The notes: generated by a model not told the origin, from the sequence alone. Counted from the first letter of the stretch, positions 29,414-37,068 are shown. The stretch is 64,000 bases of DNA from Streptomyces buecherae (GCF_014295035.1 NZ_CP060404.1:3814501-3878500); one strand, 5' to 3'. Translations and numbers: made by a program.

Positions 29414-29644
29414 GTGACTGCGATTGTGCCCCCGGTTCCCTTCGGTCTTGAGCACCTGGTCTCTCCGCCCCCGAACACTTCGGAAGCCCCGGTCATCACC
29501 TACAGCGACGCGCTTCAACTGAACGTCTCGGCTGCGGGGAATCCGTGGCACGCCGAGGCCGCGAACAAGCCGGAGACGCAGACGGAGACGAGCAACGGCG
29601 ACGGCTCGTCCCCGGGCTCCGACAGCGGCACGGACCTCTACTGA
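29414..29644 (+). CDS. tgmA: Putative ATP-grasp-modified RiPP (graspetide) precursor
   Basis: 76 residues from GTG at 29414, with a perfect AAGGAGG seven bases upstream. The leader part has PFGLEHL, the motif recognised by ATP-grasp ligases in this family (TIGR04186 type). The C-terminal core is rich in Thr, Ser, Asp, Glu and Gly: ETQTETSNGDGSSPG then SDSGTDLY. Ser/Thr hydroxyls and Asp/Glu carboxyls would be joined as ester rings. Asp63-Gly64 is the only Asp-Gly pair and the likeliest target for the PIMT-like methyltransferase. First gene of a three-gene operon. Confidence 0.85.
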   Translation: MTAIVPPVPFGLEHLVSPPPNTSEAPVITYSDALQLNVSAAGNPWHAEAANKPETQTETSNGDGSSPGSDSGTDLY

Positions 29645-29648
29645 CCCC

Positions 29649-30596
29649 ATGCGGACAATCCTCATCCTGACCGGTCGTGACGACCTGACGGCCGACGCTG
29701 TGGTTGAGGAGTTGGGAAAGCGCGGTGAGAACGTCGTCCGGTATGACACGGCCGACTTTCCCTCCGCGTCCCGCCTGGCCGTCTCCCTCACCGGGGACGG
29801 CTGGGCGGGAACCCTCTCCGCCTCCCGAAAGCTGGACATTCAGTCAGTCACGTCAGTCTGGTGGCGTCGCCCGAACGAATTCGTCACGCCGGATGAATGG
29901 CCGGACCACGCGCGAGCGTTCGCCGTGTCCGAAGCGCGGTCCGGACTTCTCGGCGTACTCGGCTCACTGCCCGTCCGTTGGATCAACCATCCGGCGAACG
30001 ACGCAGCCGCGAACTACAAGCCTCGACAACTGGCCATGGCCGCTCGCGTCGGGCTGGACGTACCGAGGACCGTCATCACTTCCGACCCCGACCACGCTCG
30101 CGACTTCATCGGATCAGAGCGCGTCATCTACAAGGGCCTCGGCGGGGGAATTCTCGGGCCGAACGGCGAGCGGAGGTTCCTTCCGGTCAAGCTCATCACG
30201 GCCGATCAGATCGATGATCGGGTAACCGGCACCGCACACCTTTTCCAGGAGAACGTGGCCAAGGCGTTCGAGGTCCGTCTTACCGTCATCGGCGACCACA
30301 TGTTCCCCGTGGCCATCCATGCGGGGAGCGAGGCGGCCAGGCTCGATTGGCGCAACGATTACCGGTCGCTCACCTACAGGCCCATCGGCCTTCCCCAGCA
30401 AGTCGGCAGGGGAGTGCGGCGCCTGATGGACGAACTCGGCCTGTTCTTCGGGGCGCTGGACTTCGCTGTGACACCGGGCGGTCTGTGGAAGTTCCTGGAG
30501 GTCAACCCCAATGGCCAATGGCATTGGATCGCCGTAAAGGCAGGTATCCCGATGGTTGAGGCCATGGCCGACGCACTACAAGGAGGGACCGAATGA
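29649..30596 (+). CDS. tgmB: ATP-grasp ribosomal peptide maturase
   Basis: 315 residues. An N-terminal Rossmann-like part (ILILTGRDDLTADAVVEELG) precedes the ATP-grasp fold: 'RVIYKGLGGGILGPNGERRF', the nucleotide-binding 'LFQENVAKAFEVRLTVIGD' and the metal-binding end 'WKFLEVNPNGQWHW'. This is the SAV_5884-type maturase that forms omega-ester or amide links in the precursor using ATP. It starts four bases after the precursor stop and overlaps the methyltransferase start by four bases, so the three are one transcription and translation unit. Confidence 0.9.
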   Translation: MRTILILTGRDDLTADAVVEELGKRGENVVRYDTADFPSASRLAVSLTGDGWAGTLSASRKLDIQSVTSVWWRRPNEFVTPDEWPDHARAFAVSEARSGLLGVLGSLPVRWINHPANDAAANYKPRQLAMAARVGLDVPRTVITSDPDHARDFIGSERVIYKGLGGGILGPNGERRFLPVKLITADQIDDRVTGTAHLFQENVAKAFEVRLTVIGDHMFPVAIHAGSEAARLDWRNDYRSLTYRPIGLPQQVGRGVRRLMDELGLFFGALDFAVTPGGLWKFLEVNPNGQWHWIAVKAGIPMVEAMADALQGGTE

Positions 30597-31756
30597 CCGT
30601 ATCGGGATCATGGGGCGACGCGGCGAGGGCGCTGGCCGACAAGGTGGCCGCGAACGCTCTGGAGTGGCACGAAGCAGTCAGCAAGACCCCCCGCCACCTG
30701 CTCGTACCCCGCTGGTGGGAACGCGTGCCGAACAGTCCGACCGAGGAGTGGGAGTTGGCAGCCCACGCCGAAGACTCCAGGGCGCGGATCGCAGCGGCCT
30801 ACAGTGACGAAACCCTTGTCACGCGCGTCGGCCCCGTGCACGCCGACCACGCGAAGCCGCAAGAGAAGGCGTCCGGGAGCCCCACCTCGTCCTCGACGCT
30901 TCCGAGTCTGATCGTTTCCATGATGCACCGGTTGAATGCGGAACCCGGACATCGGGTCCTGGACGTGGGCACCGGCTCCGGCTACGCGCTTTCCCTCTTA
31001 GCGCGACGTCTCGGAGACGAGCGCGTGACGAGTGTGGACGTGGACCCGTACCTCGTTGAGGCCGCTCGCGCCCGCCTCGCTGCATTAGGCCGCATCCCTC
31101 GGATCGAAGCAATCGACGCGACGGGGGAACTCCCTGAGCCCGCCTATGACCGCATCATGGCCACAGTGTCCGTCCGCCCTGTTCCGCATACGTGGCTCCG
31201 CGCGCTGCGTCCCGGTGGCAGGCTCGTGACCACCATCGCCCACACGGCACTACTGATCACGGCCGACATGGGAGACGAGGGCATTGCGCGGGGAAGCGTC
31301 CAACCCGACCCGGCAACGTTCATGGAAACCCGCCAGAGCCCCGACTACCCGCCCAAGCTCAACGAGGTATTCACAACCGCCCGGGACGCTGACGGGGCGG
31401 ATGTGCGTTCCCCTGACGGCCCTATTCCGAACCTCTGGCAGGAATGGCCGCTTCGCTGGTTGTACGAGCTGGATACCCCCGGTGTAGAGACCCGTATGGC
31501 CACCATGCCGGACGGTCGGCGCGTGGTCTGGCTCCTCGCGGCGGACGGTTCGTGGGCACGCGCAGAGGAGAGCGGTGACGCGTCGCGGCGCACCGTGCAC
31601 CAGGACGGAGCGCGCCGGCTCTGGGACGACCTGGAGCGCGTCCGGCGTAAGTGGGAGGAGCGAGATCAGTTCCCTCTGCACTCGATGAGCGTCGAACTCG
31701 GTTCGGACAGCGGCAGGCTGATCGCCCCAGATGGCGCGTGGACGTTTTCCATCTGA
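30593..31756 (+). CDS. tgmC: Graspetide-associated PIMT-like methyltransferase
   Basis: 387 residues. ATG overlaps the tgmB stop (ATGA), with AGGAGGGA upstream. The SAM-binding motif is VLDVGTGSGYALSLLARRLG followed by 'VTSVDVDPYLVEAARARL', as in protein L-isoaspartate O-methyltransferases. In the related fuscimiditide and amycolimiditide pathways such enzymes methylate an Asp in the ring peptide, which then closes to an aspartimide; the same reaction is inferred here. About 150 C-terminal residues are extra to the classical enzyme, as is usual for the RiPP-linked type. Confidence 0.88.
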   Translation: MTVSGSWGDAARALADKVAANALEWHEAVSKTPRHLLVPRWWERVPNSPTEEWELAAHAEDSRARIAAAYSDETLVTRVGPVHADHAKPQEKASGSPTSSSTLPSLIVSMMHRLNAEPGHRVLDVGTGSGYALSLLARRLGDERVTSVDVDPYLVEAARARLAALGRIPRIEAIDATGELPEPAYDRIMATVSVRPVPHTWLRALRPGGRLVTTIAHTALLITADMGDEGIARGSVQPDPATFMETRQSPDYPPKLNEVFTTARDADGADVRSPDGPIPNLWQEWPLRWLYELDTPGVETRMATMPDGRRVVWLLAADGSWARAEESGDASRRTVHQDGARRLWDDLERVRRKWEERDQFPLHSMSVELGSDSGRLIAPDGAWTFSI

Positions 31757-31904
31757 GCCGGTTCGACGCGAGGGACGGGGGCACTGGGAGAGGCTGTGTC
31801 AGGAGTGGTCGACGGGTTGCAGGTTGTCTTCTGCGGGGTGGCGGGTGCCCACTGGCCGCCGCCGGTGCGGGACTGTCGGGGCGCCCCGTGCCGGCGGGGT
31901 AGAG
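31757..31904. other. Gap between tgmC and CRISPR leader 3
   Basis: No gene. The last 60 bases still align with the region upstream of leader 2 (shared CTGGCC, GACTGTCGG / GATTGTCGG and CGGCGGGGT), so the repeated segment extends further upstream than the leader box. Confidence 0.45.
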
Positions 31905-32041
31905 CTAGTCTGTTGCGCCTGCTTGAGGGGAGGGGCGCCTTGGGTGAGATGTCGCGGCCATCACAATCCGGCGAAAGGTCGGAGTTCGTGGAAGTTGCAG
32001 AAAACCAGGGACGAGCCTGACAAACCCGCAGGTCAATTGCT
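31905..32041 (+). promoter_or_regulatory. CRISPR leader of cluster 3
   Basis: 137 bases from CTAGTCTG (31905-31912) to the first repeat. It aligns along its whole length with leader 2, including GGCGCCTTGGGTGAGATGTC, GGCGAAAGGTCGGAGTTCG and the terminal CCGCAGGTCAATTGCT. Confidence 0.75.
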
Positions 32042-32190
32042 CTGGTCCCCGCGCGTGCGGGGATGGTCCCGGGATCATGTCCGTGATGCTGTTGAGCACG
32101 CCCTGGTCCCCGCGCGTGCGGGGATGGTCCCTGCCCGTAGGGCTTCTTTGTGGCGGTGATGGGCTGGTCCCCGCGCCTGCGGGGCTCCCC
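32042..32190 (+). CRISPR. CRISPR cluster 3, three type I-E-like repeats, two spacers
   Basis: 29-base repeats start at 32042 and 32103; the third (32164) is degenerate at its 3' end. Core GTCCCCGCGCGTGCGGGGA followed by TGGTCCC. Spacers of 32 bases lie at 32071-32102 and 32132-32163 and are unrelated to each other. The orientation is the same as in cluster 2. Confidence 0.9.
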
Positions 32191-32249
32191 ACCGGCCGCC
32201 GCCCCCTTCACAGCCCAGCCCTCATCCCCCACAGCCCGCCAGGGCCTCC

Positions 32250-32789
32250 TCACCCCCGCACCACCACCGCATCGAACTCCACCACCACCGTCGGGCTGAC
32301 CATCGCCGAGGTGAAGGCGTTCCAGTTCACGTTCCAGTCCTTGCGGTTGATGGTCGTCGTGCCCTTGAGGTGGGCCCAGAGGTTGCCCTGGGAGTCGGGC
32401 TCGGTGTCGGTGAGTTCGACGATCAGGGTGACGGATCTGGTGGTGCCGCGGATCGTCAGGTCGCCGGTGAGTTCGTAGTGGGTGGCGTCGGACTGGAGGA
32501 CGTCGGTTGAGGTGAAGGTGATGGTCGGGTGGTTCTTCGCGTCCAGGAACTTGTCGCGTACCAGGGTGTCGCGCTGGCGGTTCTTGGTCTGGACGTCCTT
32601 CGCCTGGATGACGAGTCGTACGGTGGACTTCCAGGGGTGTTCGCCGTCGAGGCGCACGGTGCCCTCGAACGCGTCGACGTGCCCGCGCACCCGCGTGGAC
32701 ATGGTGTGTCGGGCCACGAAGCCGATGCGGGTGCGGGTGGCGTCGATGACGTAGTCGCCGGTCAGTTCGCTGGGGCGGGTCGTTGACAT
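32250..32789 (-). CDS. YceI family protein
   Basis: 179 residues. Typical lipocalin-like YceI pattern: LTGDYVIDATRTRIGFVARH at the start, 'RGHVDAFEGTVRLDG', RDKFLDAKNHPTITFTST, 'YELTGDLTIRGTTRSV' and the final 'TVVVEFDAVV'. YceI proteins bind polyisoprenoids or amphiphiles. No signal peptide is seen, so it is probably cytosolic, as in many actinobacterial members. It may be linked in function with the neighbouring AhpD-like gene; the gap of 178 bases shows nothing else. Confidence 0.92.
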   Translation of the reverse strand: MSTTRPSELTGDYVIDATRTRIGFVARHTMSTRVRGHVDAFEGTVRLDGEHPWKSTVRLVIQAKDVQTKNRQRDTLVRDKFLDAKNHPTITFTSTDVLQSDATHYELTGDLTIRGTTRSVTLIVELTDTEPDSQGNLWAHLKGTTTINRKDWNVNWNAFTSAMVSPTVVVEFDAVVVRG

Positions 32790-32967
32790 GGTGGTTGCTC
32801 CAGGGTGGGCGCGGGGATGGCGGGCGGGATGGCGGAGCGGCGCCTGGCGCGCGACGGCCGGGCCGTGGGCGCGTACCGCGGGCGCGGGGCCCGTACGTCG
32901 GGCCCGGCCGTCGTCGTCATGAGGTGGTGCCAGGCGCCGGAGAGGTGCGGGACTCGGGGGTTGTCGG

Positions 32968-33441
32968 TCAGCCGAACTGGCCGGGCTGGTAGTCGCCCGC
33001 GGGCCGCTGGGTGATGACGTTCAACCGGTTGAGGGCGTTCATGACCGCGATGGTCGATATCAGGGCGCCGAGCTGGTCCTCGTCGAAGTGCTTGGCGGCG
33101 TTCGCCCAGACCTCGTCGCTAACGCCGCCGGCCGCGTCGGCGAGGCGGGTACCTTCCTCCGCCAGTTCCAGGGCCGCGCGCTCGGAGTCGGTGAACACCG
33201 TGGCCTCCCGCCAGACGGCGACCAGGTGCAGGCGCTGTTGCGTCTCGCCGGCCGCGACGGCGTCCTTGGTGTGCATGTCGACGCAGAATCCGCAGCCGTT
33301 GATCTGGCTGACGCGGAGTGCCACGAGTTCCCGCGTCGACGCCGGCAGCGACGATTCCACGAGCGGCCTGGCCGACGAGACGAGTTGCTTGAGGAATTTG
33401 CCGGAGACCGGGTTGGCGAAGAAGTCGTAACGCGCGTCCAT
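32968..33441 (-). CDS. Carboxymuconolactone decarboxylase / AhpD-like protein
   Basis: 157 residues. The AhpD-type motif NGCGFCVDMHTKDA has the redox CxxC and the following His. Such proteins reduce peroxides with alkylhydroperoxidase partners or act on small lactones. It is divergent from an ECF41 sigma factor, and COE-family genes like this one (carboxymuconolactone decarboxylase, oxidoreductase or epimerase) are the standard ECF41 partner and target. A clear ECF41-type promoter (33553-33527) points at it with a leader of about 80 bases. Confidence 0.92.
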   Translation of the reverse strand: MDARYDFFANPVSGKFLKQLVSSARPLVESSLPASTRELVALRVSQINGCGFCVDMHTKDAVAAGETQQRLHLVAVWREATVFTDSERAALELAEEGTRLADAAGGVSDEVWANAAKHFDEDQLGALISTIAVMNALNRLNVITQRPAGDYQPGQFG

Positions 33442-33526
33442 GACGTTTTCCCTTTTCTGCTGGGCCGTTCCGCCGCGGCGGCGGAACGGCTGCGGTACGC
33501 GGGACCGTGTTCGTTCCCAGCAGTAC

Positions 33527-33553
33527 GACGAGACAGCCCCGCAGAATGTGAGG
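33527..33553 (-). promoter_or_regulatory. ECF41-type promoter of the AhpD-like gene
   Basis: On the - strand CCTCACA (33553-33547), a 16-base spacer, CGTC (33530-33527). This is close to the TGTCACA-N16-CGTC pattern I recall for ECF41. It is an exact mirror of the promoter at 33567. Confidence 0.75.
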
Positions 33554-33566
33554 CGACGCGTCGTGA

Positions 33567-33593
33567 CCTCACATGTCGATGGGCTGTCTCGTC
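33567..33593 (+). promoter_or_regulatory. ECF41-type autoregulatory promoter of the sigma factor gene
   Basis: CCTCACA (33567-33573), a 16-base spacer, CGTC (33590-33593), 60 bases before the start codon. It forms a large inverted repeat with the promoter at 33527: GGGCTGTCTCGTCGTA appears on both strands. Confidence 0.75.
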
Positions 33594-33653
33594 GTAAGGG
33601 AGAAGCAGAGAAGACGCGGACGCCGGAACGGACGACGAGGGAGCGGCGACACC

Positions 33654-34592
33654 ATGGGGACCCAGACGGAGCCAGGAGAGGGCGGCCCGGTCGACCCGGG
33701 CCTGGGCGCGATCATGAGCGAGCGACGGCAGTTGATCAACCTCGCGTACCGGCTTCTCGGCTCCCTCGCCGACGCCGAGGACGTCGTACAGGAGACGTAC
33801 GCCCGTTGGTACGCCATGACGCCGAAGCAGCAGGCGGCCATCGAAGCACCCGGTGGCTGGCTGATGAAGGTCGCCAGCCGGATCTGTCTGGACCAGTTGG
33901 GCTCGGCGCGCGCCCGGCGCGAACGTTACGTCGGGGAGTGGATTCCGGAGCCGGTGCCCGATCCCGCGGAGTGGGCCGACGGGCGGCCGGGGGGCAGCGC
34001 CGCCGACCCGGCGGACCGGGTCACGCTCGACGAGTCGATCAACATGGCGTTCCTCGTCGTCCTCGAGTCGATGACGCCGGCCGAGCGCGTGGCGTTCGTG
34101 CTGCACGACGTCTTCCGGTACTCGTTCGCCGAGGTGGCCGAGATTGTCGGGCGTACGCCGGCGGCCTGCCGCCAGCTCGCCTCGTCGGCCCGCCGCCGGT
34201 TGCGCGGCGCGCAGGCCCCCGCGGCCTCGGTCGAGCAGCGCACGAACGTCGTCCGCGACTTCAAGCAGGCGTGGGACGCCAAGGACATCGTCGCCCTCAT
34301 CGGCATCCTCGACCCCGACGTCACGGCGGTCAGCGACGGCGGCGGTCGCGCCAGGGCCGCGCTCCACCCGATCTCGGGCCGGGAGGACGTCGCCCACCAC
34401 CTCATGACCATCGCCACCCAGGCTCCCGACCTGACGATGGTGGAGCGCACGGTCAACGGCCAGCCTGGCGTGGTCCTCCAACTGGACGGCGTCACGGTGT
34501 CGGTGATGTCCCTCGACGTCAGCGGCGACCGCATCACCCACATCTGGGGCATCCGCAACCCGGACAAGCTGCGACCGTGGACGGCGGGGTGA
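33654..34592 (+). CDS. ECF41-family RNA polymerase sigma factor (SigJ-like)
   Basis: 312 residues. Sigma-2 region: 'LINLAYRLLGSLADAEDVVQ' then ETYARW. Sigma-4: 'VVLESMTPAERVAFVLHDVF' with the helix-turn-helix SFAEVAEIVGRTPAACRQLA. The linker has EWIPEPVPDP, matching the WLPEP signature, and a SnoaL-like C-terminal extension carries DGGG and NPDKL, the two conserved ECF41 motifs that control activity in place of an anti-sigma factor. ATG at 33654 has GAGGGAG upstream. It should transcribe itself and the divergent AhpD-like gene. Confidence 0.93.
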   Translation: MGTQTEPGEGGPVDPGLGAIMSERRQLINLAYRLLGSLADAEDVVQETYARWYAMTPKQQAAIEAPGGWLMKVASRICLDQLGSARARRERYVGEWIPEPVPDPAEWADGRPGGSAADPADRVTLDESINMAFLVVLESMTPAERVAFVLHDVFRYSFAEVAEIVGRTPAACRQLASSARRRLRGAQAPAASVEQRTNVVRDFKQAWDAKDIVALIGILDPDVTAVSDGGGRARAALHPISGREDVAHHLMTIATQAPDLTMVERTVNGQPGVVLQLDGVTVSVMSLDVSGDRITHIWGIRNPDKLRPWTAG

Positions 34593-34747
34593 GTTGATGG
34601 GGGTGTGGGCGCTGTGCGGGTCGGGGGTGCCGTCCGGGGCGTGGGTCGCTGTCCTGGGCGGGGTGCCTTTCTGGGGCGGCGTGAGTGTGGGCGGGCGAGC
34701 GGGTGGGGTGGCTGCGGGCGTACGTCGTGTGGGTGCGGGGCGGGCCC
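34593..34747. other. Gap between ECF41 gene and CRISPR leader 4
   Basis: No gene; G/T-rich sequence on the + strand with GGGTGTGGGCG-like runs. Only the last 30 bases align weakly with the upstream parts of leaders 2 and 3. Confidence 0.4.
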
Positions 34748-34876
34748 GATAGCCTGGGCGTACGGCTTTGCGGGGAGGGCGCCGTAAGTGGATTGTCGGG
34801 TTTGGGTGCTAGGTCGGAGTCTGCGGAAGTTGCAGAAGCCCGGGGCCCGGCGCGGTAAAGCCGCAGGTCAATTGCT
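34748..34876 (+). promoter_or_regulatory. CRISPR leader of cluster 4
   Basis: 129 bases from GATAGCCTG (34748-34756) to the repeat. It has AGGTCGGAGT, GCGGAAGTTGCAGAAG and CCGCAGGTCAATTGCT as in leaders 2 and 3, but the middle part is shorter and more diverged. Confidence 0.7.
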
Positions 34877-34963
34877 CTGGTCCCCGCGCGCGCGGGGATG
34901 GCCCCACCGAGCACCCCACCTCCAAGCCCGTCGACCTCCGGTCCCCGCCCCGCGGGGCCCCGC
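34877..34963 (+). CRISPR. CRISPR cluster 4, minimal array: two repeats, one spacer
   Basis: The repeat at 34877-34905 has core GTCCCCGCGCGCGCGGGGA; a 32-base spacer follows at 34906-34937. The second copy (34938-34963) is degenerate, GTCCCCGCCCCGCGGGG. With a complete leader in front, it looks like an array reduced to its minimum or one that has acquired a single spacer. Confidence 0.8.
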
Positions 34964-34975
34964 ACAGCCAGCCCC

Positions 34976-35695
34976 TCACCCGTCCCCGAACGCCGCCCCC
35001 GTCACGTCCCCCACGAACTCCGCCCGGTGGTAGTCGTACGTCGTGATGCCGGACACCTTGATCAGGACGCAGTAGCGCTCCACCGTGGCCAGTCGCGCGG
35101 CCACCTGCGCGTACTCGCGGCGGAGGAAGTGGATCGCCGCCTGGTTCGCGACCGCGCTCTGGCCGCAGACCAGGATGATCGGGCGGCGGAACTCCTGCGG
35201 GGTGAACTTGGCGACGAGGGCGTACGACTGGTTGCCGGGGTCGAAGCGGTAGCGCTGGCCGGCGACCTCGATGGCTACCGAGTCGTCGCCCTCGGGGCCG
35301 TACGGGTGGAAGGTCACGCCCGGGAGGTGAGCGGAGAGGTGGCCGGCCGTGCGGGCGTTGGCGCCGCCGAGGGGGCCGCCGACGCAGAACTCCGTGTGGT
35401 CGCCGTTGCTGCCACGGAAGTCGTCGGACTCGACCGTCACCGTGCAGCCGAGTTCGCCGGCCAGCATGGCCAGCTCCACGGTGGCCCGTACGTCGCGGTG
35501 GTGGGCGGCGCCGGGGGCGTCGTGCTTGTTGCCCAGGACGATCAGGCAGGTGCCGCCGGGGCGTACGCCGAAGAAGGCGCCCTTCCTGTTCAGCGTACGG
35601 GTGTGCTTGCCGCGCTCCCACAGCCAGACCAGGCAGCCACCGAGCACGCTCGTCAGCAGGCCGATCGAGACGTTGGCCAGCACCGAGAGGACCAC
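34976..35695 (-). CDS. Unknown membrane-anchored protein next to CRISPR cluster 4
   Basis: 239 residues from GTG at 35695, with GGGGGAGCGGG upstream. One N-terminal membrane helix ('LANVSIGLLTSVLGGCLVWL') is followed by ERGKH and a cytosolic domain with alternating strands: CLIVLGNKHDAPG, 'ATVELAMLAGELGCTVTVES', 'FCVGGPLGGANARTAGHL', 'RPIILVCGQSAVANQAAIHF', 'CVLIKVSGITTYDYH'. The GGPLGGANART and VCGQSAVANQ stretches look like Gly-rich nucleotide-handling loops, so a SLOG/Rossmann-type sensor is possible. The family was not recognised. It lies 12 bases from a CRISPR array. Confidence 0.7.
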   Translation of the reverse strand: MVLSVLANVSIGLLTSVLGGCLVWLWERGKHTRTLNRKGAFFGVRPGGTCLIVLGNKHDAPGAAHHRDVRATVELAMLAGELGCTVTVESDDFRGSNGDHTEFCVGGPLGGANARTAGHLSAHLPGVTFHPYGPEGDDSVAIEVAGQRYRFDPGNQSYALVAKFTPQEFRRPIILVCGQSAVANQAAIHFLRREYAQVAARLATVERYCVLIKVSGITTYDYHRAEFVGDVTGAAFGDG

Positions 35696-35892
35696 GTCCC
35701 GCTCCCCCGTCCCCGTACGCCCGGGCGCCCCACCGGCCCGGCCACCCCCGTCAGTCTTCCGCACCCGGGCGACCCGGCGGCATGCGGATGCCCACCGGCT
35801 CCCAGGGGCCGGGCCCGCCCACCCGGCGCGGACCCCACCCCACAGCGAGCCCCAACCCACCGCCCGCGCGCTCCGCGCGGCAGCGTGGTGCG

Positions 35893-36465
35893 TCAGCGCA
35901 CCACGTCGTAGATGACCTTCTGGATGCCGTTCGCGTACGCCTTGTGCTCGACCAGCTTCAGCTTCTGCGTGTCCTTGTCCGTGTCGCTGAACAGGCGCTC
36001 GCCCGCGCCGAGGAGGAGAGGGAAGACCATCAGGTGGTAGCGGTCGATCAGGCCGGCGTCGGAGAGGCTGTGGTGGAGCCTGACGCTGCCGTGCATGATG
36101 ATCGGGCCGCCCTCGGTCTCCTTCAGCGCGGCCACGTCGTCCAGCGAGCGCAGGATCGTGGTCCGGCCCCAGCCGTCGACCAGGGACGACTCGGGGAGGG
36201 TGGTGGAGACGACGTACTTGGGCATGTCCTTGTACTCCGCGAACTCCTCCATCGCCGGCCAGACCGGGGCGAAGCCCTCGTAGCTGACCCGGCCGAAGAT
36301 CATCGCCGTGGCCTCCGACTGTTCCTGGCCCTTGATCTCGTACGCCTCCGGCAGGAACTCCACGTCCTTGAAGGTCCAGCCGGCGTTGCGGTAGTCGGAC
36401 TCGCCGCCCGGGGCCTCGACGACGCCGTCGAGCGAGACGAAGGCGGTGCTGATCAACGTACGCAT
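35893..36465 (-). CDS. Dihydrofolate reductase family protein (RibD C-terminal-like), copy A
   Basis: 190 residues. It opens MRTLISTAFVSLDGVVEAPG, the start of the DHFR/RibD-C fold, and contains MIFGRVSYEGFAPVWPAM, PKYVVSTTLPE and 'LIDRYHLMVFPLLLGAGERLF'. These proteins bind NADPH and reduce unknown small molecules; true folate activity is unlikely. ATG at 36465. A second, shorter member of the family follows upstream (36595-37068) in the same direction with a 129-base gap. Confidence 0.9.
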   Translation of the reverse strand: MRTLISTAFVSLDGVVEAPGGESDYRNAGWTFKDVEFLPEAYEIKGQEQSEATAMIFGRVSYEGFAPVWPAMEEFAEYKDMPKYVVSTTLPESSLVDGWGRTTILRSLDDVAALKETEGGPIIMHGSVRLHHSLSDAGLIDRYHLMVFPLLLGAGERLFSDTDKDTQKLKLVEHKAYANGIQKVIYDVVR

Positions 36466-36594
36466 GTCAGGTTCTCCTGGAGAGTGTGTGCTGTGTGGTC
36501 GCGGTGTGCGGTCGCCGGCGTGGTCGCGGGCGCGTCCCGTACTCCCGGGGGGAGCGGCGGGCGGGAGGTCGTACGAACGGTGCGCTACGGGCCG

Positions 36595-37068
36595 TCAGTC
36601 GGGGCGGTAGCGGAGGTGGAGGACGCCCGTCGGGGAGGCGGATGCCGCCACGAGGGTGAGGGGGATGCGGGAGCCGGTGTCGGGGAAGAGGTGTGGGCCG
36701 TGGCCGGCCACCAGGGGGTGGACCCGCAGGTGTAAGTCGTCCACGAGGCCGGCCTGGAGCAGGGCCCGGATCGCCGTGTCGCCGCCGGTCACCACGATGT
36801 CCCGGCCGGGCTGCCGCTTGAGCGCGGCGAGTTGGGCCATGGTGTCGTCGGTGCGGGCGGTTGTGGGGACGGCGCCGCCGGCCGCCAAGGGCGGGTCGGC
36901 GGGCCCGTCGTCGTCCCGTAGGAGGGTCAACCGCTCGCCGTCCGGCTCGCGTTGCCGCTCCTCGGGCGCCACGAGGACGCCGTCCAACGTCATGAAGGCG
37001 TGGGCGACGATCCGGCGGGCCGTGGGTCGCGGCCCGGTGCGCTTCGGAGCGGGTTCTGGTGGCTGCAT
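36595..37068 (-). CDS. Dihydrofolate reductase family protein (RibD C-terminal-like), copy B
   Basis: 157 residues, shorter than the usual 180-190. It starts with a Pro/Arg head, then RRIVAHAFMTLDGVLVAPEE, and ends with 'RDIVVTGGDTAIRALLQAGL', DDLHLRVHPLVAGHGPHLF. The central segment with the usual GRxTYE motif is missing or replaced by an Ala/Gly/Pro stretch (about 60-75), so cofactor binding may be impaired. Either an internally deleted paralogue of copy A's family or a divergent short form. Divergent from a LysR gene. Confidence 0.75.
   Translation of the reverse strand: MQPPEPAPKRTGPRPTARRIVAHAFMTLDGVLVAPEERQREPDGERLTLLRDDDGPADPPLAAGGAVPTTARTDDTMAQLAALKRQPGRDIVVTGGDTAIRALLQAGLVDDLHLRVHPLVAGHGPHLFPDTGSRIPLTLVAASASPTGVLHLRYRPD

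Noticed and set aside
28383..29499. Frames with repeated 'IPARAGT' / 'SPHARGP' peptides
   Set aside because: Translations of the CRISPR repeats; the periodicity is in DNA, not in a protein.
23100..35000. Integrative element with attachment sites
   Set aside because: No integrase, transposase, replication gene or flanking direct repeat is visible, so a classical mobile element cannot be claimed despite the accessory character.
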